Notes: a model not told the origin generated them from the letters alone. Shown: positions 7,151 to 15,889, counted from the stretch's first letter. The stretch: DNA of 64,000 bases from Kocuria sp. (GCF_030538595.1 NZ_JAUNTS010000004.1:62001-126000); one strand, 5' to 3'. Made by a program: numbers and translations.

Positions 7151-8896
7151 TTGACCGCATCTGATGCCACCTCCACCGCAACTGAACAGGCCGAGCGCGC
7201 TGACCTGTTCGCAAGCCCCGACTGGTGGCGGCAGGCGGTGGTCTATCAGATTTACCCCCGCAGTTTTTACGATGCCAACGGGGATGGTCTGGGCGACATC
7301 AAAGGTGTGACGGCCAAGGCCGATTACCTGCGGGATCTGGGGGTGGACGCCGTGTGGCTGAGCCCGTTCTATCCGTCGCAGCTGGCAGATGGCGGTTATG
7401 ACGTGGATGACTACCGCAACGTTGATCCCCGCCTGGGCACCCTGGACGACTTTGACGCCATGGTGACGGCTCTGCATGAGCGTCGGATCAAGGTTGTGGT
7501 GGACATTGTGCCCAACCACAGCTCCAACCTGCATGAGATGTTCCAGGCCGCACTTGCCGCCGGGCCAGGTTCGCCGGAGCGGGAGCGTTACATTTTCCGC
7601 GAAGGCCGCGGTGAGCACGGGGAACTGCCGCCATCTGATTGGCAGTCCCTGTTCGGTGGTCCGGCGTGGACTCGCGTCACCGAACCGGATGGCACGCCGG
7701 GGCAGTGGTACATGCACATTTTTGCCAGTGAGCAGCCCGACTGGAATTGGGATCACCCGGATGTTCACCGGGAGTTCCTGACCACCATCCGCTTCTGGGC
7801 GGATCGCGGAGTGGATGGATTCCGGATTGACGTTGCCCACGCTCTGGCCAAGGACTTGGGGGAGGAGCTGACGGACACCGCTCAGCTGCCCAACGAGTTT
7901 GAGAACTTTGGTGCTCACCCGTTCTGGGACCGGGATGAAGTGCATGAGATTTACGCGGAATGGCGGGAGGTTTTCAACCAGTACAACCCACCCCGCACTG
8001 CGGTGGCAGAGGCCTGGGTGCACCCGGATCGGTTGGCGCGCTACGCCAGCCCGGACGGGTTGGGGCAGGCTTTCAGCTTTGACCTGTTGGAAGTCCCGTT
8101 CACCGCTGAGGACTTCCGCACGGCCATCACCAAGAACCTGGATGAAGCTCACCGCAGCGGGGCGTCCAGTACGTGGGTGCTCTCCAATCACGACATCGTC
8201 CGTCACCCCACCCGTTACGGCCTGAACCTGGAAGCCCTCCTGGGACGTCTGGAGGAACGGCCCTTGACGCCCTCCGGCGGTACCGATTTGAGTGTGGCCG
8301 CCAAGAAATGGCTGCTTTTGGGCTCCCCGGATGACCTGCTGGACCGGGAACGCGGCCTGCGCCGTGCCCGTGCCGCTGAACTCCTGGTGCTGGCCCTCCC
8401 AGGCTCCGCCTACATCTACCAGGGCTCCGAGCTGGGGCTGTATGAAGTGGTGGAGATTGACGACGTCGACCGCCAAGACCCCTCCTTCTTCCGCAACCCG
8501 GGCAAGGATCAGGGCCGTGACGGCTGCCGCGTACCACTGCCCTGGGAGAAGTCAGCAGATGACTTTGGGTTTGGTGGCCGCGCACATCTGCCGCAGCCGG
8601 CGTGGTTTGCCGATCACGCCGCCGACGTCGAAAGCGAAGACCGCGAGTCAACGCTGAACCTCTACCGTTCAGCCCTGGCGGCTCGCCGGGCATTGCAGTC
8701 TGCTGAGGAACTGGAATGGGGTGGACTCAACGGCGGTCACGTGGTGCACCTGGTGCGTCCCGGTGGTTGGGAGTCCGTGACCAATTTCGGCACGGAGCCG
8801 GTGGAGCTGCCGGAGGACGGCGATGTCGTGGTGGGCAGCCAACCCTTGGAAGGCCGGATGCTGCCGGGGGAGACCACGGTGTGGCTGCGCCGCTGA
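7151..8896 (+). CDS. GH13 alpha-glucosidase / oligo-1,6-glucosidase
   Basis: 581 residues from TTG 7151, chosen because GAGGAG (7138-7143) sits 7 nt before it; an ATG at 7136 would overlap that site. GH13 regions are in order: WWRQAVVYQIYPRSF at the N-terminus, VVDIVPNHSS (region I), GFRIDVAHAL with the nucleophile Asp (region II), AVAEAWVHPDRL with the acid/base Glu (region III) and LSNHDIVRHPTRYG with the transition-state Asp (region IV). It should hydrolyse terminal alpha-glucosidic bonds of maltose or isomalto-oligosaccharides in the cytoplasm; no signal peptide is seen. It stands alone, with no transporter or LacI regulator beside it. Confidence 0.9.
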   Translation: MTASDATSTATEQAERADLFASPDWWRQAVVYQIYPRSFYDANGDGLGDIKGVTAKADYLRDLGVDAVWLSPFYPSQLADGGYDVDDYRNVDPRLGTLDDFDAMVTALHERRIKVVVDIVPNHSSNLHEMFQAALAAGPGSPERERYIFREGRGEHGELPPSDWQSLFGGPAWTRVTEPDGTPGQWYMHIFASEQPDWNWDHPDVHREFLTTIRFWADRGVDGFRIDVAHALAKDLGEELTDTAQLPNEFENFGAHPFWDRDEVHEIYAEWREVFNQYNPPRTAVAEAWVHPDRLARYASPDGLGQAFSFDLLEVPFTAEDFRTAITKNLDEAHRSGASSTWVLSNHDIVRHPTRYGLNLEALLGRLEERPLTPSGGTDLSVAAKKWLLLGSPDDLLDRERGLRRARAAELLVLALPGSAYIYQGSELGLYEVVEIDDVDRQDPSFFRNPGKDQGRDGCRVPLPWEKSADDFGFGGRAHLPQPAWFADHAADVESEDRESTLNLYRSALAARRALQSAEELEWGGLNGGHVVHLVRPGGWESVTNFGTEPVELPEDGDVVVGSQPLEGRMLPGETTVWLRR

Positions 8897-8924
8897 GCTG
8901 CATGCCCAGCGCTCACTGAGCGTC

Positions 8925-8958
8925 GAGTTGTGCCGCCCATCAGCGGGCGGCACAACTC
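8925..8958. terminator. Bidirectional terminator hairpin between convergent genes
   Basis: GAGTTGTGCCGCCC (8925-8938), 6-nt loop ATCAGC, GGGCGGCACAACTC (8945-8958): a perfect 14-bp stem between the alpha-glucosidase and the convergent Fic gene. It has no strong T-run on either side. Confidence 0.7.
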
Positions 8959-9002
8959 ACTGCTGGACGGTCCGGTCCTTGCAGGGCAACGCGGCTGGGT
9001 GG

Positions 9003-10238
9003 TCAGGCTCGTCGGGCCCGCTTGCCGAAGGCATCCAGTGCGGCAATGACTTCCCCGGCAACCCACACGCGATTCCGGGCGGCTGAACTGACTGGTTGCA
9101 GAACACCGATCTCCACCAGGTGGTCAATGGCGGTTTGGGCGGCAGGGGTGCTGATCTCCAGCTGGCTGACCACAAAAGCTGTGGTGATTGCCGGTTGGGC
9201 AATCAGCAACGGTAACAACGCCCACACGCTGGCGCCGCGGCGGGACCTGACCCGATCCTGCCAAGTGCCGTGCATGTCCAGGATGTCCTGTGCCAAGAGT
9301 CGCCCGTTGTGGACACCTTTGAAACCTGCACGAGCCAGTTGTTGAACCACTGGTGCGGGGTCACCGTTGCGAAAATCCATCAGTGCCGCAAAGTAGGCGG
9401 ACGTATTGCTGAGCAACCCGGCAGAAACCGGGATGGTCAGGCTGTTTGTTCGACCAGCGGAGTGCAGCATGGCGTGGATGAGGGCCCGGCCCGTTCGGCC
9501 GTTGCCGTCGGCAAAAGGGTGGATGGTCTCAAACTGAGCATGGGCCAGCGCTGCATGCGTCAAAACGGGGACATCTGTCCGGCGGATGAAACGCAGCAAG
9601 TCGCTCATGGCTGCCGGCACCCGGTCCGGATGCGGAGGAACAAAGGTCGCGGTGTGCGGGGTGGGAGCTGATCCCCCGATCCATACCTGTTGGCTCCGAT
9701 ACCGTCCAGGATCCAGTGCCTCCTGGCCATCCAGTAACGCGGCATGCGCCGCCTTGATGGAATCCTCGGAGAGGTTCTGAGACAGCTCCAGTGCGGCTTC
9801 CATTGCGGCCACATTGGCCACCACCAGGCGTGCGTTGGGCCCGCTGGAAGCCCCAATACTGGCCAGGGCCAGTGCTTTTGCTCCCGCTGTGATCTTCTCG
9901 ATCTGTGACGAGGATGCGGATTCCGTGCGAAGCAGCACAGCTGACAAAGGGGCCAACTGCTGGTGCCCGCGCTCTGGCACAGGGAGGGCAGTGGCCAATT
10001 CGGCGTCGAATCTGATGATCTCAGTCAGGGCGTCTTCGGATTCAGCTGTGACTTCTGCGGGCAGGTCAATCTTCATCTGCGCCAATGGGACCGGAATGCA
10101 GGCGTCATACGGTCCGCGTGAGCGCAATTGCATCCGCCTGGACATGGGTTCCGTTCGGGTTGTCCCACCGTTCCAGGGCCGTTGCTCCCATTGCGTGGCC
10201 CACGGTGACGGTCCGGGCCCGCTCTGTTGATCCTTCAT
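9003..10238 (-). CDS. Fic-domain protein (AMPylase family) with C-terminal winged-helix domain
   Basis: 411 residues. An N-terminal Fic_N region contains SSSQIEKI (about residue 110), which matches the class II inhibitory motif (S/T)xxxE(G/N) except for Lys at the last place. The Fic core carries the catalytic motif HPFADGNGRTGR (about 240), complete with His and the anion-hole residues, so AMP transfer should be possible. The last 80 residues look like a winged helix (LLPLLIAQPAITTAFVVSQLEISTPAAQTAIDHLVEIGVLQPV). ATG 10238 follows AAGGAG at a good distance. A 28-bp palindrome directly upstream suggests self-regulation. Target protein unknown; no antitoxin gene is adjacent. Confidence 0.9.
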   Translation of the reverse strand: MKDQQSGPGPSPWATQWEQRPWNGGTTRTEPMSRRMQLRSRGPYDACIPVPLAQMKIDLPAEVTAESEDALTEIIRFDAELATALPVPERGHQQLAPLSAVLLRTESASSSQIEKITAGAKALALASIGASSGPNARLVVANVAAMEAALELSQNLSEDSIKAAHAALLDGQEALDPGRYRSQQVWIGGSAPTPHTATFVPPHPDRVPAAMSDLLRFIRRTDVPVLTHAALAHAQFETIHPFADGNGRTGRALIHAMLHSAGRTNSLTIPVSAGLLSNTSAYFAALMDFRNGDPAPVVQQLARAGFKGVHNGRLLAQDILDMHGTWQDRVRSRRGASVWALLPLLIAQPAITTAFVVSQLEISTPAAQTAIDHLVEIGVLQPVSSAARNRVWVAGEVIAALDAFGKRARRA

Positions 10239-10252
10239 CTCAGCCTCTCCTT

Positions 10253-10280
10253 GTTAAAGGTTAGACCCTTAACCGTTAAC
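10253..10280. promoter_or_regulatory. 28-bp palindromic operator candidate upstream of fic
   Basis: GTTAAAGGTTA, 6-nt centre GACCCT, TAACCGTTAAC: 11-bp arms with one mismatch. It lies 15 bp upstream of the fic start and abuts its AAGGAG ribosome site, a position where a bound protein would block transcription. The Fic protein's own winged helix is the obvious candidate ligand; this is inference. Confidence 0.6.
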
Positions 10281-10332
10281 AGACCATGTGTGCTTATGGG
10301 CAACGGGACTGGATGGTCGAGGGCGGGTGCCC

Positions 10333-10893
10333 TCACAGGCCTTTGAGCTGGTCCTTCCAGACCGCACGCCACCGGTCCACCTGATCGGCAGCCTTCAGAT
10401 TCACCTGCGAGGCCGCCACCAGCACCTTGTCCGCGCTCTTCTGGCTGACGTCCACGCTGCCGCGGCTGCCATCCACCAAGGTCACACCCCAGTGCAGACG
10501 TTTTGCCGTGCCGGAGGTGCGCGGGCCGTCCTTGACCTCTGTCCCGTCCAGCTGCGTGAGGTCAGCCGCCAAGGCGCACCAGCGGTCAAAGACTTCCTGC
10601 ATGTCACCGGTAACCGTGCGCGTGGCGGAAACTTGGAAGGTGCCGTCATGGGCCTGGCCCGGGACACGGCGCCCGATCCACTGTTCGTAGGCCACGGTCA
10701 CGGCTTGCGCCCACCAGCCCCCGTTGTCCACCGATGCCGGCATGGCTGCATACGCCACCTCGGCCAGTTGTTTGTGAGTCAGCTGGGCGCCACCGGCGTC
10801 GTCGAGAATCTGTGCCCACCGCGCCCACTGCAAGCCCGTGGCATCGGCGATCGCGGCTGCCTTGGTGGGTTGCCCGGAGCGTGTGGCGCTCAC
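10333..10893 (-). CDS. Conserved protein: helical domain plus SRPBCC-like domain
   Basis: 186 residues from GTG 10893, whose GTGA overlaps the stop codon of the upstream SRPBCC gene, so the pair is translationally coupled. The first ~70 residues are helical (IADATGLQWARWAQILDDAG...GGWWAQAVTVAYEQWIGRR), resembling small DUF4287-type domains that precede a SRPBCC fold in actinobacterial proteins. The rest (GTFQVSATRTVTGDMQEVFDRW...) looks like the SRPBCC/AHSA1 ligand-binding fold. No catalytic residues can be named. A longer ORF back to 10941 is possible but lies inside the upstream gene. Confidence 0.65.
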   Translation of the reverse strand: MSATRSGQPTKAAAIADATGLQWARWAQILDDAGGAQLTHKQLAEVAYAAMPASVDNGGWWAQAVTVAYEQWIGRRVPGQAHDGTFQVSATRTVTGDMQEVFDRWCALAADLTQLDGTEVKDGPRTSGTAKRLHWGVTLVDGSRGSVDVSQKSADKVLVAASQVNLKAADQVDRWRAVWKDQLKGL

Positions 10894-11465
10894 TGGGCCC
10901 GCTCCACATGATCGGCGTAAGAGGCGTTCATGGCCTCCCACCCGTAACCAAAGGCGTCATAGCCCACCACGCGGTCGGCCTGCTCTCCCCGGGCCAGAAC
11001 CTCCAGAACCGCCAGGCACACATGCCACCCGGCACCGCAGGCCGCGGCCATCTCCGCCGAGGTGCAGTCCATGATCAGCTCCAAGCGAGTGCCCTGGGCG
11101 GTGGGCGTCAGATGCCACTCCAACCGTTCCGGACCCCACTGATGCACCAGGTACGACGGCGCTTGGGCGGCCTCCACGGTGCCGTCCACCGGGTCATCGG
11201 TGGGGTTCTCCCGCATGGTGGCCGCTCCGGTCTCTGCCAAACTGCGATCCGGTACGCAGGGTGACCATGCGGCCAGCCCCGCCGGCGTCGTGAGAAAGTC
11301 CCAGGCCCGCTGCTGATCGCAGGCCAGGTCACGGGACAGGGCCACCACGGTGGACCCATCCCTGCCAACGAGCAACCGCTGGTCCGGTGCGGGTTCATGC
11401 GATTGCACGACTGCCAGGACCAGCGGTTGAACGGGTGCCGTCACAGGGCTCTGCTCTTGAGTCAT
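10890..11465 (-). CDS. SRPBCC/AHSA1-family protein, likely leaderless
   Basis: 191 residues. From about residue 38 it has the AHSA1 pattern VVALSRDLACDQQRAWDFLTTPAGLAAWSP, then a Gly-rich sheet region and the closing helix TSAEMAAACGAGWHVCLAVLEVLARGE. Such START-like folds bind hydrophobic ligands or act as co-chaperone-like modules; the ligand is unknown. The ATG at 11465 has no ribosome site but is preceded by TACTCTGG (minus strand, 11478-11471), as in other candidate leaderless genes here. It is the first gene of a two-gene unit with the next SRPBCC-like protein. Confidence 0.75.
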   Translation of the reverse strand: MTQEQSPVTAPVQPLVLAVVQSHEPAPDQRLLVGRDGSTVVALSRDLACDQQRAWDFLTTPAGLAAWSPCVPDRSLAETGAATMRENPTDDPVDGTVEAAQAPSYLVHQWGPERLEWHLTPTAQGTRLELIMDCTSAEMAAACGAGWHVCLAVLEVLARGEQADRVVGYDAFGYGWEAMNASYADHVERAQ

Positions 11466-11489
11466 GGAACCCAGAGTAGGCCCACAGGA

Positions 11490-12878
11490 TCAGCGTTTGG
11501 TGCTGAGATCCCCCAGAACCAGAGCCCCGGTGCGGGAGGTGTGGAGGTTGTCGATCTGATCCAAGGTACGGTCCTTGGTTTCTGTGGCGGTGAATGCAGC
11601 CACACCGGAGATCAGGCAGGCGCAAGAGACCATGACGGCCACCGCAACCCAGTTGCTTCCGGACTCGCCGGCCAGTGCGGAGGCCACCAGCGGTGCAAAA
11701 CCTCCGGAGACGGCAAAGCCGATCTGCGTGCCCAGGGCCAGGCCGGTCACCCGGACCCGGGTGGGGAACATCTCCGAGTAGAAGGAGGGCCAGATGCCGT
11801 TGGCCATGGAGTAGAAGAACCCGGCCATGGTGGCGCCGATCAGGAAAATCAGGGTCCAGTTCCCGGAGGACACGGCGGCCAGATACGGGTAAGTCATCAC
11901 AGCGGACCCAATGGTTCCCGCAATGAACACGGGGCGGCGTCCAATGCGATCGGCCACCATGGCTGCCAGCGGGATGGCGCCCAAGGCCACGCCGTTGGCC
12001 AGCACCGCCACCAACAGCATGGTGGAGCGGTCCAAGCCCACCACGGACGTGCCGTAGGACAGCGCCCAGACCTGGAACACAATCAGCACGGTGTTGATCA
12101 TGGCAGCGCAGGCAATGCGGATCACGGCTGCCTTGTGGAAGCGAATCAAGTGGCCAAGCGGCGTGGACTGGTCCTTGTGGGCCACAGTTTCCTTGAACTG
12201 CGGGGGCTCTTCCAGAGTGCGGCGAATGATGTAGGCGGCCACCACCACCAGGGCGGACATCCAGAAGGGGATGCGCCAGCCCCAGGAGAACAGCTGCTCT
12301 TCCGTGAGAATCAACGTGAAGGGGATGAACACGGCCGTGGCCAGCAACGTGCCGAACTGGGTGCCTTGCAGGGTCCAGCTGGTGGTCAGCGCACGGTGTT
12401 CCTCATTGGCATGTTCCAGGGACACGGAGATGGCAGAGGCTTGCTCGCCGGAGGCGGAGAGGCCCTGCACAATGCGGCACAGCACCAACAGTGCTGGGGC
12501 CAGCATGCCGATTTGGTCGTACGTGGGGAGGCAGCCCACCACAAAGGTGGCGGCACCCATCATGAAAAGGGTCAACATCATCACAAAACGGCGCCCGTAA
12601 CGATCCCCCAGCGGCCCCATGATCAGCGCGCCCAGGGGGCGGACCACGTAGGCGATGCCCACGGTGGACATGGAGAGCAGGATGGCCACGCCCGGGGATG
12701 AGTCCGGCGGGAAGAAAAGGTGGTTGATCACCAGTGCAGCGGCGGTGCCGTAAACCGCAAAGTCGTAATACTCCAGGGCTGAGCCCACCCAAGCCGCCAG
12801 GGCGGCCTTCCGGGGTGTCTTCTGCGGGCGCCCGGCTTCCGGGGTGGCGGCGGTGGCGGACATGGGAACTTCCTTCAA
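11490..12878 (-). CDS. MFS metabolite:proton symporter (MHS family)
   Basis: 462 residues with 12 predicted membrane spans. Family marks are WVGSALEYYDFAVYGTAAALVIN in helix 1, the loop 2-3 motif MGPLGDRYGRRFVMM, and DRIGRRPVFIAG at the central loop. MHS members import carboxylates, amino-acid derivatives or aromatic acids with protons. ATG 12878 follows AAGGAAG. It is divergent from an IclR-type regulator, which commonly controls uptake of aromatic or organic acids; two copies of GCAACAGTTG lie between them. The exact substrate cannot be read from sequence. Confidence 0.88.
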   Translation of the reverse strand: MKEVPMSATAATPEAGRPQKTPRKAALAAWVGSALEYYDFAVYGTAAALVINHLFFPPDSSPGVAILLSMSTVGIAYVVRPLGALIMGPLGDRYGRRFVMMLTLFMMGAATFVVGCLPTYDQIGMLAPALLVLCRIVQGLSASGEQASAISVSLEHANEEHRALTTSWTLQGTQFGTLLATAVFIPFTLILTEEQLFSWGWRIPFWMSALVVVAAYIIRRTLEEPPQFKETVAHKDQSTPLGHLIRFHKAAVIRIACAAMINTVLIVFQVWALSYGTSVVGLDRSTMLLVAVLANGVALGAIPLAAMVADRIGRRPVFIAGTIGSAVMTYPYLAAVSSGNWTLIFLIGATMAGFFYSMANGIWPSFYSEMFPTRVRVTGLALGTQIGFAVSGGFAPLVASALAGESGSNWVAVAVMVSCACLISGVAAFTATETKDRTLDQIDNLHTSRTGALVLGDLSTKR

Positions 12879-12919
12879 GCAAGGGTGCGGGCCTGTCCCT
12901 CATGTCTGGGGGCGGGTCT

Positions 12920-12966
12920 GCAACAGTTGGTGCCAGCGTGATTTCCAATATGTGGCAACAGTTGCC
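12920..12966. promoter_or_regulatory. Twin GCAACAGTTG sites in the MHS/IclR divergent promoter
   Basis: GCAACAGTTG occurs at 12920-12929 and again at 12955-12964, 35 bp apart; the second copy extends to the perfect 13-bp palindrome GGCAACAGTTGCC (12954-12966). Both are near-palindromes and lie in the 286-bp gap between the divergent genes. They are candidate binding sites for the IclR protein. Confidence 0.5.
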
Positions 12967-13164
12967 GAATAACTGCGCGCTAAGCATGATGTGAGTCACA
13001 CGTGTACGTCAAGTGCCAATTTGTACGCATTGTGAACATGACGCGCTTGAATTGTTCATGGAGTGCGTCCTGTACGGGGCGCATGGGCCACGCGTGGCCG
13101 TCTGGGCGAAATTCACCTGCGGCATGGGAATAGCAAGTTCGTTAGAACAAGAAAGGCGGCTGTC

Positions 13165-13920
13165 ATGGGGCAGACCTCGGGCACCATTCACAAGGGACTT
13201 GCTGCGCTCTCGCTCCTGGGCGAGCACCCGCACGGTGCCACCGCGGGGGAGGTGGCGCAGGAATCGGGCCTGCCATTCAGCACCGCCTACCGGCTACTCA
13301 ACACCTTGGTGGAAGCTGAATACGTTGAATTGGATGCAGTGACCAAGCGCTATCACTTGGGGCTGCGGGTCTTTGAACTCGGCCAGCGGGTGGCCAGCGC
13401 AAGGGGGTACGACGCCGTCGCGCTCGCCGTTCTGCGCACCGTCACCGAGCGCACGGGGGAGAGTGCGCTACTGGCCGTGTTGGACGGCGATCACTTCCTC
13501 ACGGTGCACACGGTGGATGGTCCGCAGTACCGAACCACTACTGATCCAGGTGATCGTGGGCCCCTGCACACATCCGCTCTGGGGCGGGCCCTTCTGGCGT
13601 TTGCGCCACAGGCGCAGCGTGAAAAGCTGCTGAACTCCCTTGACCTCACCCCGCGGACCCCCGGTTCTCTGGTGGATCGGGAACGCTTGCGGGAGGAGGT
13701 GGCTCAGGCCCGTACTCGGGGGTGGGCTTCCCAGTGGGAGGAGCACGACGTCGGTATGGGGGCAGTGGCCGTGCCTGTTGTGACCGCCGGTGGTTGCCTG
13801 TTGGGTGCGGTGGCTTTGGCGGCCCCGATGTTTCGCTGTGAACGCGCTGACCTGGAGGGGCAGGTCCCGGTGCTGAAGGAGGCGGCAGCGCGGCTGGCTG
13901 CGCAGTTGCCGCTGCGGTGA
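13165..13920 (+). CDS. IclR-family transcriptional regulator
   Basis: 251 residues from ATG 13165, which follows AAGAAAGGCGG. The N-terminal winged helix is clear (KGLAALSLLGEHPHGATAGEVAQESGLPFSTAYRLLNTLVEAEYVEL) and is followed by the IclR effector-binding domain (YHLGLRVFELGQRV... TGESALLAVLDGDHFLTVHTVDGPQ... PLHTSALGRALLAF... RGWASQWEEHDVGMGAVAVPV). Upstream in-frame codons back to 13063 are not needed. It probably controls the divergent MHS transporter in response to its substrate. Confidence 0.9.
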   Translation: MGQTSGTIHKGLAALSLLGEHPHGATAGEVAQESGLPFSTAYRLLNTLVEAEYVELDAVTKRYHLGLRVFELGQRVASARGYDAVALAVLRTVTERTGESALLAVLDGDHFLTVHTVDGPQYRTTTDPGDRGPLHTSALGRALLAFAPQAQREKLLNSLDLTPRTPGSLVDRERLREEVAQARTRGWASQWEEHDVGMGAVAVPVVTAGGCLLGAVALAAPMFRCERADLEGQVPVLKEAAARLAAQLPLR

Positions 13921-14102
13921 GGGGTGCTTGGCGGGCTTGCGGGGACTGGGTGGTGGGAGTTCCCGAGTGAAGACCTGAAGGGTTCCCGGAAATTGGCTGT
14001 GAACTCAAAGTATCGCGTGACGGCAAACACAATAAACGATAAGTTTACTGATGGATTGCGAAGCAGTCTTATTGTTTTCCCGAGCATGAATCAGGAGTCA
14101 TC

Positions 14103-15017
14103 GTGGCCACGTTCAACATTGAAGAGCTCGAAAACGGAACCCTCTACGACCAGGACGGCAGCAAGGTGGGTGACGTTGCCCAGCTGTACCTGGATGACGC
14201 CACCGGTGAGCCCAACTGGGTCACCGTGAACACCGGATTGTTTGGCACGAATGAGACCTTTGTGCCGCTGGATCAGGCCCGCGTGAACAACGGCGAAATT
14301 CACGTGCCCTACCCCAAAGACTTCATCAAGGATGCCCCCAACCTGGACGCAGACGCTCACATTGATGAGCACCAGGAAGACGAGTTGTACCGCTATTACG
14401 GTTTGATCGGCGGCACCACGGATGCGGGACAGGCCGGCCAGCATGACGGTCTGGGAGAGCGTGGGGACGCTGATGGCACCGCTGAAAGTGCTGGTGCCGC
14501 CGGAACTGCTGGTGCCGCGGGTGCGGCCGGGGCAGCGGGTGGTGTTGCCGCGTCACACCAGGAACGTGATGTGGAGGATGACCGGGCGCGTCTGGGTCAC
14601 GATGACACCCCGGAATCCCAAGGTCAGTACACGCGGGGTCAGCAAGCTGGTGCTGCCGGCGACTATCCAGATGAGCGCGGCGAGTACGTCCATGAAGGTG
14701 ACCAGGGTCAGCACGGGCTGGACTGCGCGGAGGATCGCAGCGCAGAGAATCAACCACGCAACCAGGCGCCGGGTGCGGAGGAGAACTCCGTGGTCCGTCA
14801 CGAAGAGCAGGTCAACGTGGGCACCGAGCGCGTACAGACCGGCCGGGCCCGTCTGCGCAAGCGCGTTGTGACCGAGCAGGAAACCATCACGGTCCCGGTG
14901 GAGCGCGAAGAGGTTGAGGTGATCAACGACGCCGACGTCGCTGATGACCGGGCTGGCAGCGTTGACGGTCAGGAAACTGATGGTGGCCACCGGGGTGGTC
15001 GCACGGATCGCATCTAA
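14103..15017 (+). CDS. PRC-barrel and DUF2382 domain protein
   Basis: 304 residues from GTG 14103 behind AGGAG. Residues 1-90 are a PRC-barrel (LENGTLYDQDGSKVGDVAQLYLDDATGEPNWVTV). An Ala/Gly then Gln/Asp-rich acidic linker follows (about 115-215). The C-terminus is DUF2382 (SVVRHEEQVNVGTERVQTGRARLRKRVVTEQETITVPVEREEVEV). Proteins with this architecture are common in Micrococcales and are associated with stress responses; their biochemical role is not established. The AT-rich 180 bp before it probably hold its promoter, though I could not fix a sigma-factor class. Two hairpins follow. Confidence 0.87.
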   Translation: MATFNIEELENGTLYDQDGSKVGDVAQLYLDDATGEPNWVTVNTGLFGTNETFVPLDQARVNNGEIHVPYPKDFIKDAPNLDADAHIDEHQEDELYRYYGLIGGTTDAGQAGQHDGLGERGDADGTAESAGAAGTAGAAGAAGAAGGVAASHQERDVEDDRARLGHDDTPESQGQYTRGQQAGAAGDYPDERGEYVHEGDQGQHGLDCAEDRSAENQPRNQAPGAEENSVVRHEEQVNVGTERVQTGRARLRKRVVTEQETITVPVEREEVEVINDADVADDRAGSVDGQETDGGHRGGRTDRI

Positions 15018-15036
15018 GATGTGATGACATAGATGT

Positions 15037-15135
15037 GAGGTGATCGACCGGTTCCGTCCGTGTCCCGCCGATCACCTCCAGGGCGCTGAAAAGGCCCAGC
15101 TGTGGGGTACCCGAGGGTGGACTTGGGTGCCCCAC
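15037..15135 (+). terminator. Two consecutive hairpins after the PRC-barrel gene
   Basis: First, GAGGTGATCG (15037-15046) pairs with CGATCACCTC (15069-15078), 10 bp. Second, GTGGGGTACCC (15102-15112) pairs with GGGTGCCCCAC (15125-15135), 11 bp with one G-U pair. Neither has a T-run. The rest of the 280-bp gap to the AbiEi gene shows no convincing gene. Confidence 0.45.
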
Positions 15136-15263
15136 GGTCATGTCCGGGTGCTGTGGGACGTTTCCGGCAAGCGCGGGTCTACGCCAGGTGCCTGTAGGCC
15201 GAAAGCCCTCAGCGATTGATGCTCATTCCGACCGTGGACCGATCGGAGAGTGGATAAAAACAG

Positions 15264-15284
15264 CACACAGGCGTGAGATGTGTG
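15264..15284 (+). promoter_or_regulatory. Inverted repeat upstream of abiEi
   Basis: CACACA (15264-15269) and TGTGTG (15279-15284) are 6-bp inverted arms about 15 bp before the abiEi start. AbiEi antitoxins are known to repress their own promoters by binding inverted repeats, so this is a candidate operator; the arms are short. Confidence 0.35.
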
Positions 15285-15298
15285 TAAGGATTGTATCC

Positions 15299-15889
15299 AT
15301 GAAGAAGCTGGCCGAGTCACTCCCGTCAACGTTCACAACGGAGACCTCACGGGCACACGGAGTACATCCGCGCGACCTCTACGTCTGGCGCGACCAGGGA
15401 GAGATCATTGAACTCTCACGGGGAGTCTTCCGTCGGGCTGATGCACCACCGGCGTCCTACCCAGACCTGGTCGCAGTGGCGCATCGGGCACCTCGGGCCA
15501 TCGTGTGCTGTATCTCGGCGGCGGCGATCCATGACCTGACGGATGAGATGCCGGCATCGGTACAGATCGCTGTACCCAAGCGATCACATACACCGGTGAT
15601 CTCATACCCACCGGTGACGGTGTTCCGCTTCGAGGAGGCTGCGTTCGAGCTCGGTCTGACCTCGTTCGAGGCGGGACCGGGAGAGTCGGTGCGCATGTAT
15701 GACGCGGCGAGGACGGTGGTGGATCTCATGAGATTTCGGAGGCGTTTTGGTGAGCCGATTGCGCACGCAGCCTTGCGCCGCTACATGGCCGCGCCAGGTG
15801 CGCGGCCCGCACTCCTGTTGGACTACGCGGACACGCTGGGGGCGTTCGGCCCGATGCGTGCTGCGGTTGATATTGCGAGTGCCCGATGA
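15299..15889 (+). CDS. AbiEi-type antitoxin (type IV toxin-antitoxin)
   Basis: 196 residues from ATG 15299, with AAGGA 8 nt upstream. The N-terminal winged helix typical of AbiEi is seen (TSRAHGVHPRDLYVWRDQGEIIELSRGVFRRADA), followed by the antitoxin domain (DLVAVAHRAPRAIVCCISAAAIHDLTDEMPASVQIAVPKRSHTP...). It overlaps the toxin gene by 4 bp (ATGA), the usual AbiE arrangement. The antitoxin is expected to counter the toxin without binding it directly and to repress the operon. Leu/Ile codon choice (CTC, ATC) looks different from neighbours, consistent with transfer. Confidence 0.87.
   Translation: MKKLAESLPSTFTTETSRAHGVHPRDLYVWRDQGEIIELSRGVFRRADAPPASYPDLVAVAHRAPRAIVCCISAAAIHDLTDEMPASVQIAVPKRSHTPVISYPPVTVFRFEEAAFELGLTSFEAGPGESVRMYDAARTVVDLMRFRRRFGEPIAHAALRRYMAAPGARPALLLDYADTLGAFGPMRAAVDIASAR

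Noticed and set aside
7016-8476. 486-aa open frame on the minus strand opposite the alpha-glucosidase gene
   Set aside because: The plus-strand frame has all GH13 motifs; the antisense frame shows no recognisable domain and is a high-GC shadow.
9003-10238. Fic as the toxin of a FicT-FicA (type II) toxin-antitoxin pair
   Set aside because: No small antitoxin gene precedes it and the inhibitory motif is within the protein itself, so it is class II.
11397-12701. 434-aa plus-strand frame opposite the MHS transporter, rich in Gly, His and Gln
   Set aside because: Composition is that of antisense to membrane-protein codons; the MHS motifs on the minus strand are decisive.
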